DNA of 25,774 nucleotides from Actinomycetota bacterium (lineage in GTDB: Bacteria; Actinomycetota; Actinomycetes; S36-B12). This document shows positions 7,830 through 16,303 of this stretch, in pieces. The stretch lies in contig JAPLBU010000119.1 of the NCBI GenBank assembly GCA_026392575.1, positions 1 to 25,774 of the forward strand, in the 5' to 3' direction. The notes beneath the pieces were generated by a model. That model saw only the letters and a list, made by a program, of their open reading frames with translations, searched no databases and was not told the DNA's origin. How positions within the stretch are numbered: position 1 is the first letter of the stretch; each line of letters starts with the position of its first letter. The translations under genes were made by a program, and so were the position numbers.

Positions 7830-9599
7830 GTGCCTCCTGTCCGCAATGTCGTAAATCTGGAGTCGGTGAGCAAGGCGTTCGGGGAGCGCCCACTGCTTGC
7901 CGACGTTTCCACGGGCGTGAATGCGGGCGACCGAATCGGTGTTGTCGGACGCAATGGGGCCGGCAAGAGCACCCTGCTGGCCGTGATGGCCGGCGACGAG
8001 CCCGTCGACGCCGGTCGGGTCAGTGCCTCCGCCGACGCCCATGTGGGCCTGCTGCGGCAGAACCCGCCCTTCGATCCGGACGCGACGATCCTGCAGACCG
8101 TCGTCGGCAGTCGGGCCACTCACGAATGGGCGGTCGAGCCGCGGGTACGCGGGGTGCTGATCGGCCTGCTGGGTGGATTCGACGACGCGGTGCTCGATCG
8201 TCGCCTCGGCGGCCTGTCCGGCGGGGAGCGCCGACGGGTCGAGCTCGCGCGCCTCCTGGTCTCCGACCTCGATCTGCTGCTGCTCGACGAGCCGACGAAC
8301 CATCTCGATGTCGAGATCGTCGCGTGGCTGGCCGGCTACCTGAAGAGCAGGCCGTCGCTGGCGATCGTCGTCGTGACCCATGACCGCTGGTTCCTCGACG
8401 AGGTGTGTGATCGCACGTGGGAGGTCGTCGGCGGTCAGGTCGAGGAGTACGACGGTGGCTACTCGGCCTATGTCCTGTCGAAGGCGGAGCGCACGCGACA
8501 GGGGGCGGCTGCGGAGGCCCGCCGCAACAACCTGCTGCGCAAGGAGCTGGCCTGGCTGCGTCGCGGTGCACCGGCGCGGACGTCGAAGCCGAAGTTCCGC
8601 GTGGACGCGGCCAACGAACTGATCAGCGCGGAGCCGCCACCCCGTGATGCTGTCGAACTGCTGTCGTTCGCCGACGCGCGACTCGGCAAGACGGTGTACG
8701 AGCTGCATGACACATCCCTGTCGATGGGCTCGAAACTGCTCTTCGATCACCTGACCTGGAACGTTGGCCCCGGGCAGCGCATCGGAATCCTCGGTGCCAA
8801 TGGTGCGGGCAAGACATCGTTGATGCGGATGATGCTCGGCGAGATCCGGCCGTCGGCAGGCCGCGTGGTGACCGGGCAGACCGTGAAGCCGGCCTACCTG
8901 TCCCAGCATCTGGAGGAGCTCGACCCGACTTGGCGAGTACTCGAGTCCGTCGAGCACGTCGCGCAACGCGTCGATCTCGGCAAGGGACGTGAGCTGACAG
9001 CGTCGCAGCTCTGCGAGCGACTCGGCTTCAACACCGACGGTCAGTGGACCCCCGTCGGTGACCTGTCCGGCGGGGAGCGGCGGCGCCTTCAGCTGACGCG
9101 GTTGCTGATGGGTGCTCCGAACGTCCTCGTCCTCGACGAGCCGACCAACGACTTCGATGTCGAGACGCTGACGGCTCTGGAGGACTTGCTCGACGGATTC
9201 GCCGGCACCCTGCTGATCGTCTCGCATGATCGCTACTTCCTCGAGCGCGTATGTGATGACTTCGTCGCGCTGCTCGGTGACGAGCAGCTGCGGCCGCTGA
9301 CCGGCGGAGTCGAGGACTACCTGGAGCGCCGGCGTGCCGCCGCCGCGCAGAAGACGGCCAGCGCTGTTGTCCCGGTCGCGACGGCAACGGCAGCGTCACA
9401 GGATCGCACCGCGCAGAAGGCGATGGCGCGGCTGGAGCGCCAGATCGAGAAGCTGCGTGTGCGCGAGGTGGCCTTGCATGACGAACTCGCCACGCACGCA
9501 ACGGACTTCGAGCGCGTGACGACGCTCCACGATGAGCTGCGCGACGTCGAGAACGAACGCGAGTCACTCGAGGAGCAGTGGCTCGAACTCGTCACGTAG
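7830..9599 (+). CDS. ABC-F family ATPase, Uup-like
   Basis: Soluble twin-ATPase protein of 589 residues that acts on ribosomes or nucleic acid rather than in transport. Domain 1 has Walker A GRNGAGKST (40-48), signature LSGGE (near 129) and Walker B LLLLDEPTNHLD (near 153). Domain 2 has GANGAGKTS (322-330), LSGGE (near 412) and VLVLDEPTNDFD (near 435). The inter-domain linker contains KELAWLRRGAPARTSKPK, the helical arm typical of Uup-type ABC-F proteins. The tail (about 526-589) is a charged coiled coil, also a Uup trait. There are no membrane helices. The GTG at 7830 is preferred because the first strand (VVNLESVSKAFG) begins eight codons later; the upstream open frame lies over the methyltransferase. 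An antibiotic-resistance role is possible, but a housekeeping role is more likely. Confidence 0.93.
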   Translation: MPPVRNVVNLESVSKAFGERPLLADVSTGVNAGDRIGVVGRNGAGKSTLLAVMAGDEPVDAGRVSASADAHVGLLRQNPPFDPDATILQTVVGSRATHEWAVEPRVRGVLIGLLGGFDDAVLDRRLGGLSGGERRRVELARLLVSDLDLLLLDEPTNHLDVEIVAWLAGYLKSRPSLAIVVVTHDRWFLDEVCDRTWEVVGGQVEEYDGGYSAYVLSKAERTRQGAAAEARRNNLLRKELAWLRRGAPARTSKPKFRVDAANELISAEPPPRDAVELLSFADARLGKTVYELHDTSLSMGSKLLFDHLTWNVGPGQRIGILGANGAGKTSLMRMMLGEIRPSAGRVVTGQTVKPAYLSQHLEELDPTWRVLESVEHVAQRVDLGKGRELTASQLCERLGFNTDGQWTPVGDLSGGERRRLQLTRLLMGAPNVLVLDEPTNDFDVETLTALEDLLDGFAGTLLIVSHDRYFLERVCDDFVALLGDEQLRPLTGGVEDYLERRRAAAAQKTASAVVPVATATAASQDRTAQKAMARLERQIEKLRVREVALHDELATHATDFERVTTLHDELRDVENERESLEEQWLELVT

Positions 9600-9618
9600 C
9601 ACTGGGGTTGCCGCGCTA

Positions 9619-9624
9619 TAGGGT
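9619..9624 (+). promoter_or_regulatory. -10 box, leaderless aldo/keto reductase mRNA
   Basis: TAGGGT is a full TANNNT match (also TATAGG two bases earlier) and ends 6 nt before the ATG at 9631, with no Shine-Dalgarno sequence between. It starts 20 nt after the ABC-F stop codon, so the reductase likely has its own promoter. No clear -35 is visible. Confidence 0.5.
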
Positions 9625-9630
9625 CACCGC

Positions 9631-10572
9631 ATGACCCTTCCAACCCGGATGATCGGCGATCTCACCGTCTCTGCTGTCGGTCTTGGCTGTATGCCGATGT
9701 CCTTCGAGGACATGATCGACCATCGCGAACGGGCGATCGAGACGATCCATCGCGCACTCGATCTCGGCATCACGATGCTCGACACCGCGAATATCTACGC
9801 CCCAACGTGGGACACGGTGGGGCACAACGAGTCCCTTGTTGCCGAGGCGCTGCGGGCCTACACCGGCACCGCGGACGTGGGTTCGCTCCTTGTCACGACG
9901 AAGGGCGGGCTCACGCGGGGGCCAGGCGAGTCGTGGGGCCGGGACTCGAGCGCCGCAGGACTTCGTTCGGCGTGCGAGGCGAGCCTGACGGCGCTCGGGG
10001 TCGACGTCATCGATCTCTATCAGCACCACCGGCACGATCCGGAGTACACGTATCTCGCGCAGATGCAGTCGCTTGCGGCGCTGCAGGACGCTGGGCTTGT
10101 TCGCCGGGTCGGGCTGTCCAACGTGAATCTCGCCGAGCTCGAACTGGCGCTAGAGGTGATCGGGGGCCCGCGCGACGGTGGAATCGTGTCCGTCCAGAAC
10201 GAGTTCTCTCCGCGCTACCGCGGCGACGCCGACGTACTGGATCGATGCGGCGAGCTGGGCATCGCGTTCCTGCCGTGGTCGCCCTTGGGCGGGTCGACCC
10301 AGGCCCATGACATCGGCTCGCACTACGCCGAGTTCGCCCGGGTCGGCGAGGAGCTGGACGCGACGCCACAGGAGACCGTCATCGCGTGGCTGCTCGCGAT
10401 CAGCCCGGTGATGATCCCGATCCCCGGGGCGACCCGGCCGGCGACGGTCGAGTCGATCGTTCGCGCCCTCGCGCTGTCCCTGACCGACGACCAGATCAGT
10501 CGGCTGAGCGCCACGCTCCCGGCGATGGAGTCGATGTACCCCGACGACCTGCCGCGCAGCCTGCTGCGCTGA
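9631..10572 (+). CDS. Aldo/keto reductase
   Basis: NADPH-dependent oxidoreductase of 313 residues, cytoplasmic TIM barrel. The catalytic tetrad is intact: Asp51 and Tyr56 (LDTANIY), Lys91 (TTKGG) and His133 (DLYQHHRHDP). The cofactor-binding end (IPIPGATRPATVESI, near 265-280) is present. The start LTVSAVGLGCMPMS is the usual strand-one region, so the ATG at 9631 is right. The variant resembles the YajO/Tas-like general AKR group; the substrate cannot be inferred. Its stop is one base away from that of the convergent Septum_form gene, leaving no room for a shared terminator. Confidence 0.93.
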   Translation: MTLPTRMIGDLTVSAVGLGCMPMSFEDMIDHRERAIETIHRALDLGITMLDTANIYAPTWDTVGHNESLVAEALRAYTGTADVGSLLVTTKGGLTRGPGESWGRDSSAAGLRSACEASLTALGVDVIDLYQHHRHDPEYTYLAQMQSLAALQDAGLVRRVGLSNVNLAELELALEVIGGPRDGGIVSVQNEFSPRYRGDADVLDRCGELGIAFLPWSPLGGSTQAHDIGSHYAEFARVGEELDATPQETVIAWLLAISPVMIPIPGATRPATVESIVRALALSLTDDQISRLSATLPAMESMYPDDLPRSLLR

Positions 10573-10573
10573 G

Positions 10574-11437
10574 TCAGGGAGTGACCGGCGCGGGAGCCGG
10601 GGTGGCGGCCGGCTCGGGTGCTGGCGTCGGATTGGGTGCGGTTGGGGGCGCGATCGCCTTGAGGTACTGGCTGTACGGCACGAAGCACTGCGCTGCTCGC
10701 TTGCCCTGCTTCCAACCCACCGAAGTGGGCCAGATGGCCCACCAGCCGGGGTACTTCTGGCCGCCAGACCACTTCTTACCCTGCTTCTCGCAGAGGGCGC
10801 GGGTCTTGCGCTCCACCGTGCGGGTACCGGGGAAGGACGAGCCGGGACCGCCGAGATCCTGATCGAGCACCTTGATCCAGTTCTTCTTCGGCGTGAGGCA
10901 CGGGTAGGCAGCTGTCGCGCGGGCATTCGGGCTGCCGGGCGTGCAGAAGTCGAACTGAATGAGGGGGGTGGCCGCGACGAGGGCCGCCGCTGTTCCAGCA
11001 AAGGACTTGAACTCGAGGCCGCCCTGCAGCACGACGTCGCAGCGCAGCCAGCGCTCGCCGCCGGCCCACTGGTCGTCCGTCGGGAACAGCACGACCGTGA
11101 GGAACCGACTGGGCAGCGCCCGGTCGGGCATGCCGAGATAGGAGTTCATGGCGGCGACGGTGCAGGGCTGTCCCGCGGAGAGCTGCTTCGCCTGCGAGGC
11201 CTGCGAGGGCAGGCCGAAGGTCTCCGGCAGTGTCCCCACGTAGTAGGTCTCGGCGGTGTGCTCGGCGCTGCACTCGACGGCGGGCGCCGATGTGGAGACG
11301 GCCTTGAGCACGGCCGCTCGGTAGGCGTAGCAGGACCCGATCTGGGCTGCGGCGACGGCGGCTGGGGCAGTGCCGACACCGGCGAGGGTGACGGCAGCGG
11401 CGGCGACGGCAGTGATGCCGGCACGGAGCGAGAGCAT
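10574..11437 (-). CDS. Secreted Septum_form-domain protein
   Basis: Exported protein of 287 residues. The ATG at 11437 is chosen over an in-frame ATG 11 codons earlier because AAGGAG stands six bases upstream. A signal peptide follows: short basic start, Ala/Val-rich core, cleavage near APAAVAAA. Two divergent copies of the Septum_form pattern follow: GSCYAYR with VECSAEHTAETYYVG in the N-terminal half, and a second Cys-rich part (FCTPG, YPCLTP, ALCEKQG, AQCFVPY) in the C-terminal half. The tail is Pro/Ala-rich. Such proteins are common in actinobacteria; the 'septum formation' label rests on family annotation and the exact role is not established. Convergent with the aldo/keto reductase. Confidence 0.8.
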   Translation of the reverse strand: MLSLRAGITAVAAAAVTLAGVGTAPAAVAAAQIGSCYAYRAAVLKAVSTSAPAVECSAEHTAETYYVGTLPETFGLPSQASQAKQLSAGQPCTVAAMNSYLGMPDRALPSRFLTVVLFPTDDQWAGGERWLRCDVVLQGGLEFKSFAGTAAALVAATPLIQFDFCTPGSPNARATAAYPCLTPKKNWIKVLDQDLGGPGSSFPGTRTVERKTRALCEKQGKKWSGGQKYPGWWAIWPTSVGWKQGKRAAQCFVPYSQYLKAIAPPTAPNPTPAPEPAATPAPAPVTP

Positions 11438-11569
11438 GGATCTCCTTGCGAAGGGGTTGCGGATGACCATAACTCACGCTCGCGGCCCCCTGACTGCGTG
11501 CCAGCCGGGGGTCAGGCACACGTGATCTTCCACACACTCCGTGCTCGGCACCCTTGACATCCCGCGTTT

Positions 11570-11588
11570 CGGCGGCGCTGCGCCGCCG
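11570..11588. repeat. Perfect 19-bp GC palindrome upstream of pntA
   Basis: CGGCGGCGC and GCGCCGCCG mirror each other around a single T. It is in the 258-bp gap between the divergent Septum_form gene and pntA. It could be an operator or a hairpin; no T tract follows, so it is not a typical terminator. Confidence 0.45.
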
Positions 11589-11599
11589 TTGGAACGCTC

Positions 11600-11636
11600 G
11601 GGGACCTCTGGCCTCCTACTTCAAGGGCCGGTCCCC
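11600..11636 (+). promoter_or_regulatory. Hairpin-forming inverted repeat upstream of pntA
   Basis: GGGGACC (11600-11606) pairs with GGTCCCC (11630-11636), and GGCC (11610-11613) with GGCC (11626-11629), around a 12-nt loop with a 3-nt bulge. A possible -10, TAGGCT (11639-11644), follows directly, so the repeat would cover the -35 region of pntA and may be an operator rather than an RNA structure. Role inferred. Confidence 0.35.
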
Positions 11637-11695
11637 CATAGGCTGACCGTCGCGGGCATCGCACGCCCGGCGGAAACCTCTGTTTGGAGACTGAG

Positions 11696-13225
11696 TTGCT
11701 CATCGGAGTCCCTGCTGAATCCCGACCCGGCGAGACCCGGGTAGCCGCCACCCCAAAGACCGTCGAGCAGTTGATCGGATTGGGTTACGACGTCCTGGTC
11801 GAGTCCGGCGCCGGCACTGCATCAGCGTTCGCGGACGATGCGTTCCGGGTCGCGGGTGCGGCGATCGGCTCGGTGTCAGACGCGTGGGGCGCTGATGTCG
11901 TCTTCCACGTCAATGCACCGACCGACGATGAGATCGCGATGCTGCACGACGGAGCCACGGTCATCAGCATCATGAGTCCTGCGCTGTCGCCAGAGCTGGT
12001 CGACAAGCTGGCGGCGCGCGACGTCACCGCGATGGCCATGGATGCCGTTCCGCGCATCTCCCGCGCACAGTCACTCGATGTCCTCAGCTCGATGGCGAAC
12101 ATCGCCGGCTACCGCGCCGTCATCGAGGCGGCAAACGTCTTCGGCCGGTTCTTCACCGGCCAGGTCACCGCGGCGGGGAAGGTGCCGCCGGCGAAGGTCC
12201 TGGTCGCAGGCGTCGGCGTCGCAGGCCTCGCGGCGATCGGCACGGCGAGCTCGCTGGGCGCGATCGTGCGCGCGACCGACCCGCGCCCGGAGGTCGCCGA
12301 TCAGGTGAAGTCGCTCGGCGGCGAGTACATGGCGATCGAGTCGCCCGAGGTCGAGGTCAGCGCCACGGGATATGCCAAGGAGATGGGCGACGACTACAAG
12401 GCGCGCGAGGCGAAGATGTACGCCGAGCAGACCAAGGACGTCGACATCATCATCACCACGGCACTCATCCCGGGTAGGCCGGCTCCGCGACTGATCACGG
12501 CCGACATGGTCGCCACGATGAAGCCCGGCTCGGTGATCGTCGACATGGCGGCATCCAACGGCGGGAACGTCGAGGGTTCGAAGCCCGGCGAGGTCGTCGT
12601 GACCCCCAACAACGTGACCATCGTTGGCTACACCGACCTCGCTGGTCGGCTTCCTACGCAGGCATCGCAGCTCTACGGAACCAACCTCGTCAACCTGATG
12701 AAGCTCATGACACCCGGCAAGGACGGGCTGCTCGTCCTCGACTGGGACGACATCGTGCAGCGGTCGATGACCGTTGCACGCAATCGCGAGAAGACCTGGC
12801 CACCACCGCCTGTCCAAGTGTCGGCAGCGCCGGCAGCGGCCCAGACCGCACCGGTTGCTGTCAAGCAGGTGAAGGCTCCGGCCGGACCGGGACGCAAGTA
12901 CCTGATCACCGGTATCGGCGCGCTCTTCCTGTTCCTGATCACGGCAGCCGCCCCTGCCGAACTCACGGTCAACATCACCGTCTTCGTACTCGCGATCGTG
13001 ATCGGCTACTACGTCATCGGGCACGTGCACCACGCGCTGCACACCCCGCTGATGTCTATCACCAACGCGATCTCCGGCATCATCGTCGTGGGAGCCCTCC
13101 TGCAGATCGGCAGAGGTGACACCGTCGTGACGGTCCTCGCATTCATCGCCACGCTGTTGGCGAGCATCAACATCTTCGGCGGCTTCGCCGTCACGCGCCG
13201 CATGCTGGCGATGTTCCAGCGATGA
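11696..13225 (+). CDS. pntA: NAD(P) transhydrogenase alpha subunit, fused form
   Basis: Alpha subunit, 509 residues, of the proton-translocating transhydrogenase that reduces NADP+ with NADH using the proton gradient. The N-terminal NAD(H) domain (dI) is complete: RVAATPKTVEQL, the NAD-loop region PRISRAQSLDVLSSMANIAG, GVGVAGLAAIG Rossmann loop, TTALIPGRPAPRLI. Four helices follow after a Pro/Ala linker (about 405-509), including HALHTPLMSITNAISG. The TTG at 11696 is chosen: GGAG lies 6 nt upstream and MLIGVPAES aligns with the E. coli PntA start; an in-frame TTG four codons earlier would overlap that site. The domain order matches the two-gene E. coli type, whereas many actinobacteria split this subunit. 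Its stop overlaps the pntB start (ATGA). Confidence 0.95.
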   Translation: MLIGVPAESRPGETRVAATPKTVEQLIGLGYDVLVESGAGTASAFADDAFRVAGAAIGSVSDAWGADVVFHVNAPTDDEIAMLHDGATVISIMSPALSPELVDKLAARDVTAMAMDAVPRISRAQSLDVLSSMANIAGYRAVIEAANVFGRFFTGQVTAAGKVPPAKVLVAGVGVAGLAAIGTASSLGAIVRATDPRPEVADQVKSLGGEYMAIESPEVEVSATGYAKEMGDDYKAREAKMYAEQTKDVDIIITTALIPGRPAPRLITADMVATMKPGSVIVDMAASNGGNVEGSKPGEVVVTPNNVTIVGYTDLAGRLPTQASQLYGTNLVNLMKLMTPGKDGLLVLDWDDIVQRSMTVARNREKTWPPPPVQVSAAPAAAQTAPVAVKQVKAPAGPGRKYLITGIGALFLFLITAAAPAELTVNITVFVLAIVIGYYVIGHVHHALHTPLMSITNAISGIIVVGALLQIGRGDTVVTVLAFIATLLASINIFGGFAVTRRMLAMFQR

Positions 13226-14631
13226 CCATGGAATCCGTCGCGATTGCGGCGTACCTCGTAGCAGCGCTGCTCTTCATCATGAGCCTGGCTGGGCTCTCCA
13301 AGCACGAGTCTGCCAAGAGCGGTATCTGGTTCGGCATCGCCGGCATGGGGATCGCCGTCCTGGCGACGATCGGCCTGGCGTTCTCCGAGGCCATTTCGAC
13401 CGTTGGCGCCATCCTGATGGGGATCGCCATCGTCGTGGGTGCGGTCATCGGCCTGTGGCGTGCGCGCGTCGTGCAGATGACGGGCATGCCCGAGCTGATC
13501 GCCCTCCTGCACAGCTTCGTCGGCCTTGCGGCCGTGCTCGTCGGCTGGGCTGGCTTCTACATGGTCGAGGCGCTGGGGGATGCGCAGACCGAGGTCAACA
13601 GCGACCTGCTGGGCATTCACCACGGCGAGGTCATCGTCGGTGTGTTCATCGGTGCCGTGACGTTCACTGGTTCGATCGTCGCGTTCCTCAAGCTCTCGGC
13701 GCGGATTGACTCCAAGCCGATGATGCTGCCGGGGAAGAACTTCCTCAACATCGGCGCCCTCGTGCTCTTCGCCGCCCTGACGGTGTGGTTCGTCATCACG
13801 CCGAACATCGGCATCCTCGTGGCGGGCACCGTCCTGGCGCTGCTTCTGGGCTGGCACCTCGTCGCGTCGATCGGTGGCGGCGATATGCCGGTCGTCGTGT
13901 CGATGCTCAACAGCTACTCGGGCTGGGCCGCGGCTGCGTCGGGCTTCCTGCTCGGCAACAACCTGCTGATCGTCACGGGCGCGCTCGTCGGCTCCTCCGG
14001 CGCGTACCTGAGCTACATCATGTGCGCGGCGATGAACCGCTCGTTCATCTCGGTGATCGCTGGTGGATTCGGCATCGAGGCTCCTGCCTCAGGTGACGTC
14101 GACTACGGCGAGCACCACGAGATCAGTGCCGAGGAGGTAGCCGACCTGCTCAAGGATGCGTCCTCCGTGGTCATCACGCCGGGCTATGGGATGGCGGTGG
14201 CGCAGGCGCAGTACCCCGTTGCCGAGCTGACGCGTCAGCTTCGCGAGCGGGGAGTGAATGTCCGGTTCGGCATCCACCCCGTCGCGGGTCGTCTGCCCGG
14301 GCACATGAACGTGCTGCTGGCCGAGGCGAAGGTGCCGTACGACATCGTGCTCGAGATGGACGAGCTGAACGATGACTTCCCGAGTACCGATGTCGTGCTC
14401 GTGATCGGCGCGAACGACACCGTCAATCCGGCGGCCGAGGACGATCCCACGTCGCCGATCGCCGGCATGCCGGTGCTCCGCGTGTGGGGGGCGAAGGACG
14501 TCATCGTCTTCAAGCGATCGATGGCAGTGGGCTATGCCGGCGTGCAGAATCCGCTGTTCTTCAAGGACAACAGCTCGATGCTGTTCGGTGATGCCAAGGA
14601 TCGCGTCGAGGACATCCTCAAGGCGATGTAG
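13222..14631 (+). CDS. pntB: NAD(P) transhydrogenase beta subunit
   Basis: Beta subunit, 469 residues, close to the usual 460-465. About nine membrane helices (residues 1-260) form the proton channel with the PntA helices. The NADP(H) domain (dIII) is intact: VITPGYGMAVAQAQ (glycine loop), GIHPVAGRLPGHMNVLLAEA, VIGANDTVNPAAEDD and KRSMAVGYAGVQNPLF. Translation is coupled to pntA through the ATGA overlap, so the two subunits should be made in step. The 3' end converges on upp with 13 bp between stop codons. Confidence 0.96.
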   Translation: MTMESVAIAAYLVAALLFIMSLAGLSKHESAKSGIWFGIAGMGIAVLATIGLAFSEAISTVGAILMGIAIVVGAVIGLWRARVVQMTGMPELIALLHSFVGLAAVLVGWAGFYMVEALGDAQTEVNSDLLGIHHGEVIVGVFIGAVTFTGSIVAFLKLSARIDSKPMMLPGKNFLNIGALVLFAALTVWFVITPNIGILVAGTVLALLLGWHLVASIGGGDMPVVVSMLNSYSGWAAAASGFLLGNNLLIVTGALVGSSGAYLSYIMCAAMNRSFISVIAGGFGIEAPASGDVDYGEHHEISAEEVADLLKDASSVVITPGYGMAVAQAQYPVAELTRQLRERGVNVRFGIHPVAGRLPGHMNVLLAEAKVPYDIVLEMDELNDDFPSTDVVLVIGANDTVNPAAEDDPTSPIAGMPVLRVWGAKDVIVFKRSMAVGYAGVQNPLFFKDNSSMLFGDAKDRVEDILKAM

Positions 14632-14644
14632 CCAGTCGAAGCGG

Positions 14645-15283
14645 TTACACGACGCCGTAGAGGCGGTCGCCAGCGTCGCCGAGTCCGGGCACGATGTAGC
14701 CCTTCTCGTTGAGACGCTCGTCGAGGGCAGCCGTGACAACGGTGACGACCGCATCGCGACCGGCGAACTCCTCCTCCATGTGCGCGAGCCCTTCGGGAGC
14801 AGCCAGCAGGCAGATCGCCGTGACATCGCGTGCACCTCGGGTGAGCAGCAGGTCGATGGCCGCGACGAGAGTGCCGCCGGTGGCGAGCATCGGATCGAGG
14901 ACGAACACCTGCCGGTCATGCAGGTCGTGCGGGAGCCGGTCGGCGTACGTCGTCGCGAGGAGCGAGGTCTCGTCGCGCACCATGCCGAGGAAGCCGACCT
15001 CGGCAGTGGGCATGAGCTTCATCATCCCGTTCAGCATGCCAAGGCCCGCTCGCAGGATCGGCACGACGATCGGCCGAGGATCGGCCATCTCAACGCCCTG
15101 GGTCTCGGCGACGGGGGTCTGGATCGTCACCGGCTGCACGCGCAGGCCGTGCGTCGCCTCATAGGCGAGGAGGGTCACCAACTCCTCAGCGAGCAGGCGG
15201 AAGGTGGCCGACGAGGTCTCCTCCCGACGCAGGCGGGTGAGCTTGTGGGCGACGAGGGGATGATCGATGACCAGGGTCCGCAT
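14645..15283 (-). CDS. upp: Uracil phosphoribosyltransferase
   Basis: Pyrimidine salvage enzyme of 212 residues, making UMP from uracil and PRPP in the cytoplasm. Family features are in order: MRTLVIDHPLVAHKL start, ETSSATFRLLAEELV, VVPILRAGLGM, the PRPP loop FVLDPMLATGGT (Asp and Thr contacts) and the C-terminal GYIVPGLGDAGDRLYG uracil-binding end. The ATG at 15283 gives the normal length; the frame extends upstream but over the divergent gene. It is divergent from the tadA operon across 58 bp, an arrangement I recall from other actinobacterial genomes. No RBS is evident. Confidence 0.96.
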   Translation of the reverse strand: MRTLVIDHPLVAHKLTRLRREETSSATFRLLAEELVTLLAYEATHGLRVQPVTIQTPVAETQGVEMADPRPIVVPILRAGLGMLNGMMKLMPTAEVGFLGMVRDETSLLATTYADRLPHDLHDRQVFVLDPMLATGGTLVAAIDLLLTRGARDVTAICLLAAPEGLAHMEEEFAGRDAVVTVVTAALDERLNEKGYIVPGLGDAGDRLYGVV

Positions 15284-15290
15284 GCTGCCG

Positions 15291-15296
15291 AGAGTA
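15291..15296 (-). promoter_or_regulatory. -10 box of upp, probably leaderless
   Basis: Read on the minus strand, TACTCT is a full TANNNT match ending 7 nt before the upp ATG, with no Shine-Dalgarno sequence between. No clear -35. Confidence 0.42.
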
Positions 15297-15341
15297 GTGG
15301 TCTGGCCACCCTTGAGGCATCCCGCATGACACCATGAAGGC

Positions 15342-15833
15342 GTGAGCGCTGAGGAGGTCACTGCCGAGGTCGTCGACTTTGCTATCGCCGCGTATCGCGA
15401 GGAGGGCCGGTGGACGGTCATATCGCTCCCGCCCGCGGCCGTCGTGACGGCGGATGGCTTCGTGGCATCGCTCCGTCAACTGCCCGGCGAGGGCGGCGTG
15501 TTCGGTGTCGTATCCATCGCCGACGAGTTCTTCATCCTCGCCCACACGGTGCGCGACGGGGTCCGGCTGATGATCAGCGACGCGATGGCGCTGTTGGACT
15601 GGTCGCTTGCCCAGGAGGCCGCCGAACTGATCGGGCTCGAATGGGACGACGCCGATATCGAGGAGTACGAGGCGGCGGGTGATGTCTCCCTGTGCATCGA
15701 CTTCGGCCTTGATGGCGCCGAACTCATCATGATCTGCCAGGACGAGGAGCTGTACCCCGACGAGCAGGTCCGGGCCATCGCGAAGCGACTGGGGTTCGCG
15801 AAGGAGCTCGCGGCCACGCTGCGCGGCCGATGA
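15342..15833 (+). CDS. tRNA adenosine deaminase-associated protein
   Basis: Protein of 163 residues of the actinobacteria-restricted family found just before tadA. It is acidic and alpha/beta, with FAIAAYREEGRW near the start, GVFGVVSIADEFFILAHTV in the middle, a stretch of DD/EE pairs (about 100-115) and a helical end (AIAKRLGFAKELAATL). No catalytic motif is visible; the name rests only on gene order. The GTG at 15342 is preceded by CACCAT with a 6-nt spacer (15330-15335), fitting a leaderless mRNA. Its stop overlaps tadA (ATGA), so the two are translationally coupled and probably needed in fixed ratio. A partner or chaperone of TadA is a reasonable guess but unproven. Confidence 0.88.
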   Translation: MSAEEVTAEVVDFAIAAYREEGRWTVISLPPAAVVTADGFVASLRQLPGEGGVFGVVSIADEFFILAHTVRDGVRLMISDAMALLDWSLAQEAAELIGLEWDDADIEEYEAAGDVSLCIDFGLDGAELIMICQDEELYPDEQVRAIAKRLGFAKELAATLRGR

Positions 15834-16303
15834 TCCCCGTCACCGACGAGGAAGCCATGGACATCGCCATGGCGCAGGCCCGCGCCGGCGGCGCGGCCGG
15901 CGAGATCCCGATTGGCGCTGTCGTCGTCGATGGGGACGGCCGGATCGTCGCCCGCGCCCACAACAGCCGAGAGACCCTGCGAGACCCGACTGCGCACGCC
16001 GAGGTGCTCGCCCTTCGCGAGGCTGCGACGGCCCTGGGCCGGTGGCGGCTGGACGACTGCACGATGGTTGTCACCCTCGAGCCGTGCCCGATGTGTGCGG
16101 GGGCTGTCGTCATGTCCCGTGTCCGCCGGCTCATCTTCGGCGCGTGGAACGAGGAGTACGGCGCTGCCGGGTCGCGGTGGGATCTGGTGCGGGATCGTCG
16201 GCTCAACCACCGATCCGAGGTGATCGGCGGCCTCCGGGCCGACGAGTGTGGTGCGATGGTCACTGAGTTCATGGTGTCCCAACGAGTCGCCGCGGAGGAA
16301 TGA
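15830..16303 (+). CDS. tadA: tRNA-specific adenosine deaminase
   Basis: Enzyme of 157 residues that deaminates A34 of tRNA-Arg(ACG) to inosine so one tRNA reads CGU, CGC and CGA. The zinc site is complete: His56 and the proton-shuttle Glu58 in HAEVLALREA, and PCPMC with Cys86 and Cys89. GEIPIGAVVVDGDG and the ARAHNSRE strand precede them; the C-terminal helix with NHRSEVIGG is as in TadA rather than cytidine deaminase. Start overlaps the previous stop (ATGA), and its own stop overlaps the next start, so three genes are coupled. The substrate tRNA is encoded in this window at 5395-5467. Confidence 0.95.
   Translation: MIPVTDEEAMDIAMAQARAGGAAGEIPIGAVVVDGDGRIVARAHNSRETLRDPTAHAEVLALREAATALGRWRLDDCTMVVTLEPCPMCAGAVVMSRVRRLIFGAWNEEYGAAGSRWDLVRDRRLNHRSEVIGGLRADECGAMVTEFMVSQRVAAEE

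Noticed and set aside
7290..9227. 645-codon minus-strand open frame opposite the ABC-F gene
   Set aside because: It is antisense to a gene with every expected ABC-F motif, and its translation is Arg/Gln-rich without any recognisable fold. Such frames are common in GC-rich DNA.
11554..11559. Perfect TTGACA as a -35 box of pntA
   Set aside because: At the correct 16-18 bp distance there is only the GC palindrome and no -10-like sequence; probably chance.
12071..13042. 323-codon minus-strand open frame opposite pntA
   Set aside because: A shadow of pntA; the composition (Asp/Arg/His-rich) is an artefact of reading the opposite strand.
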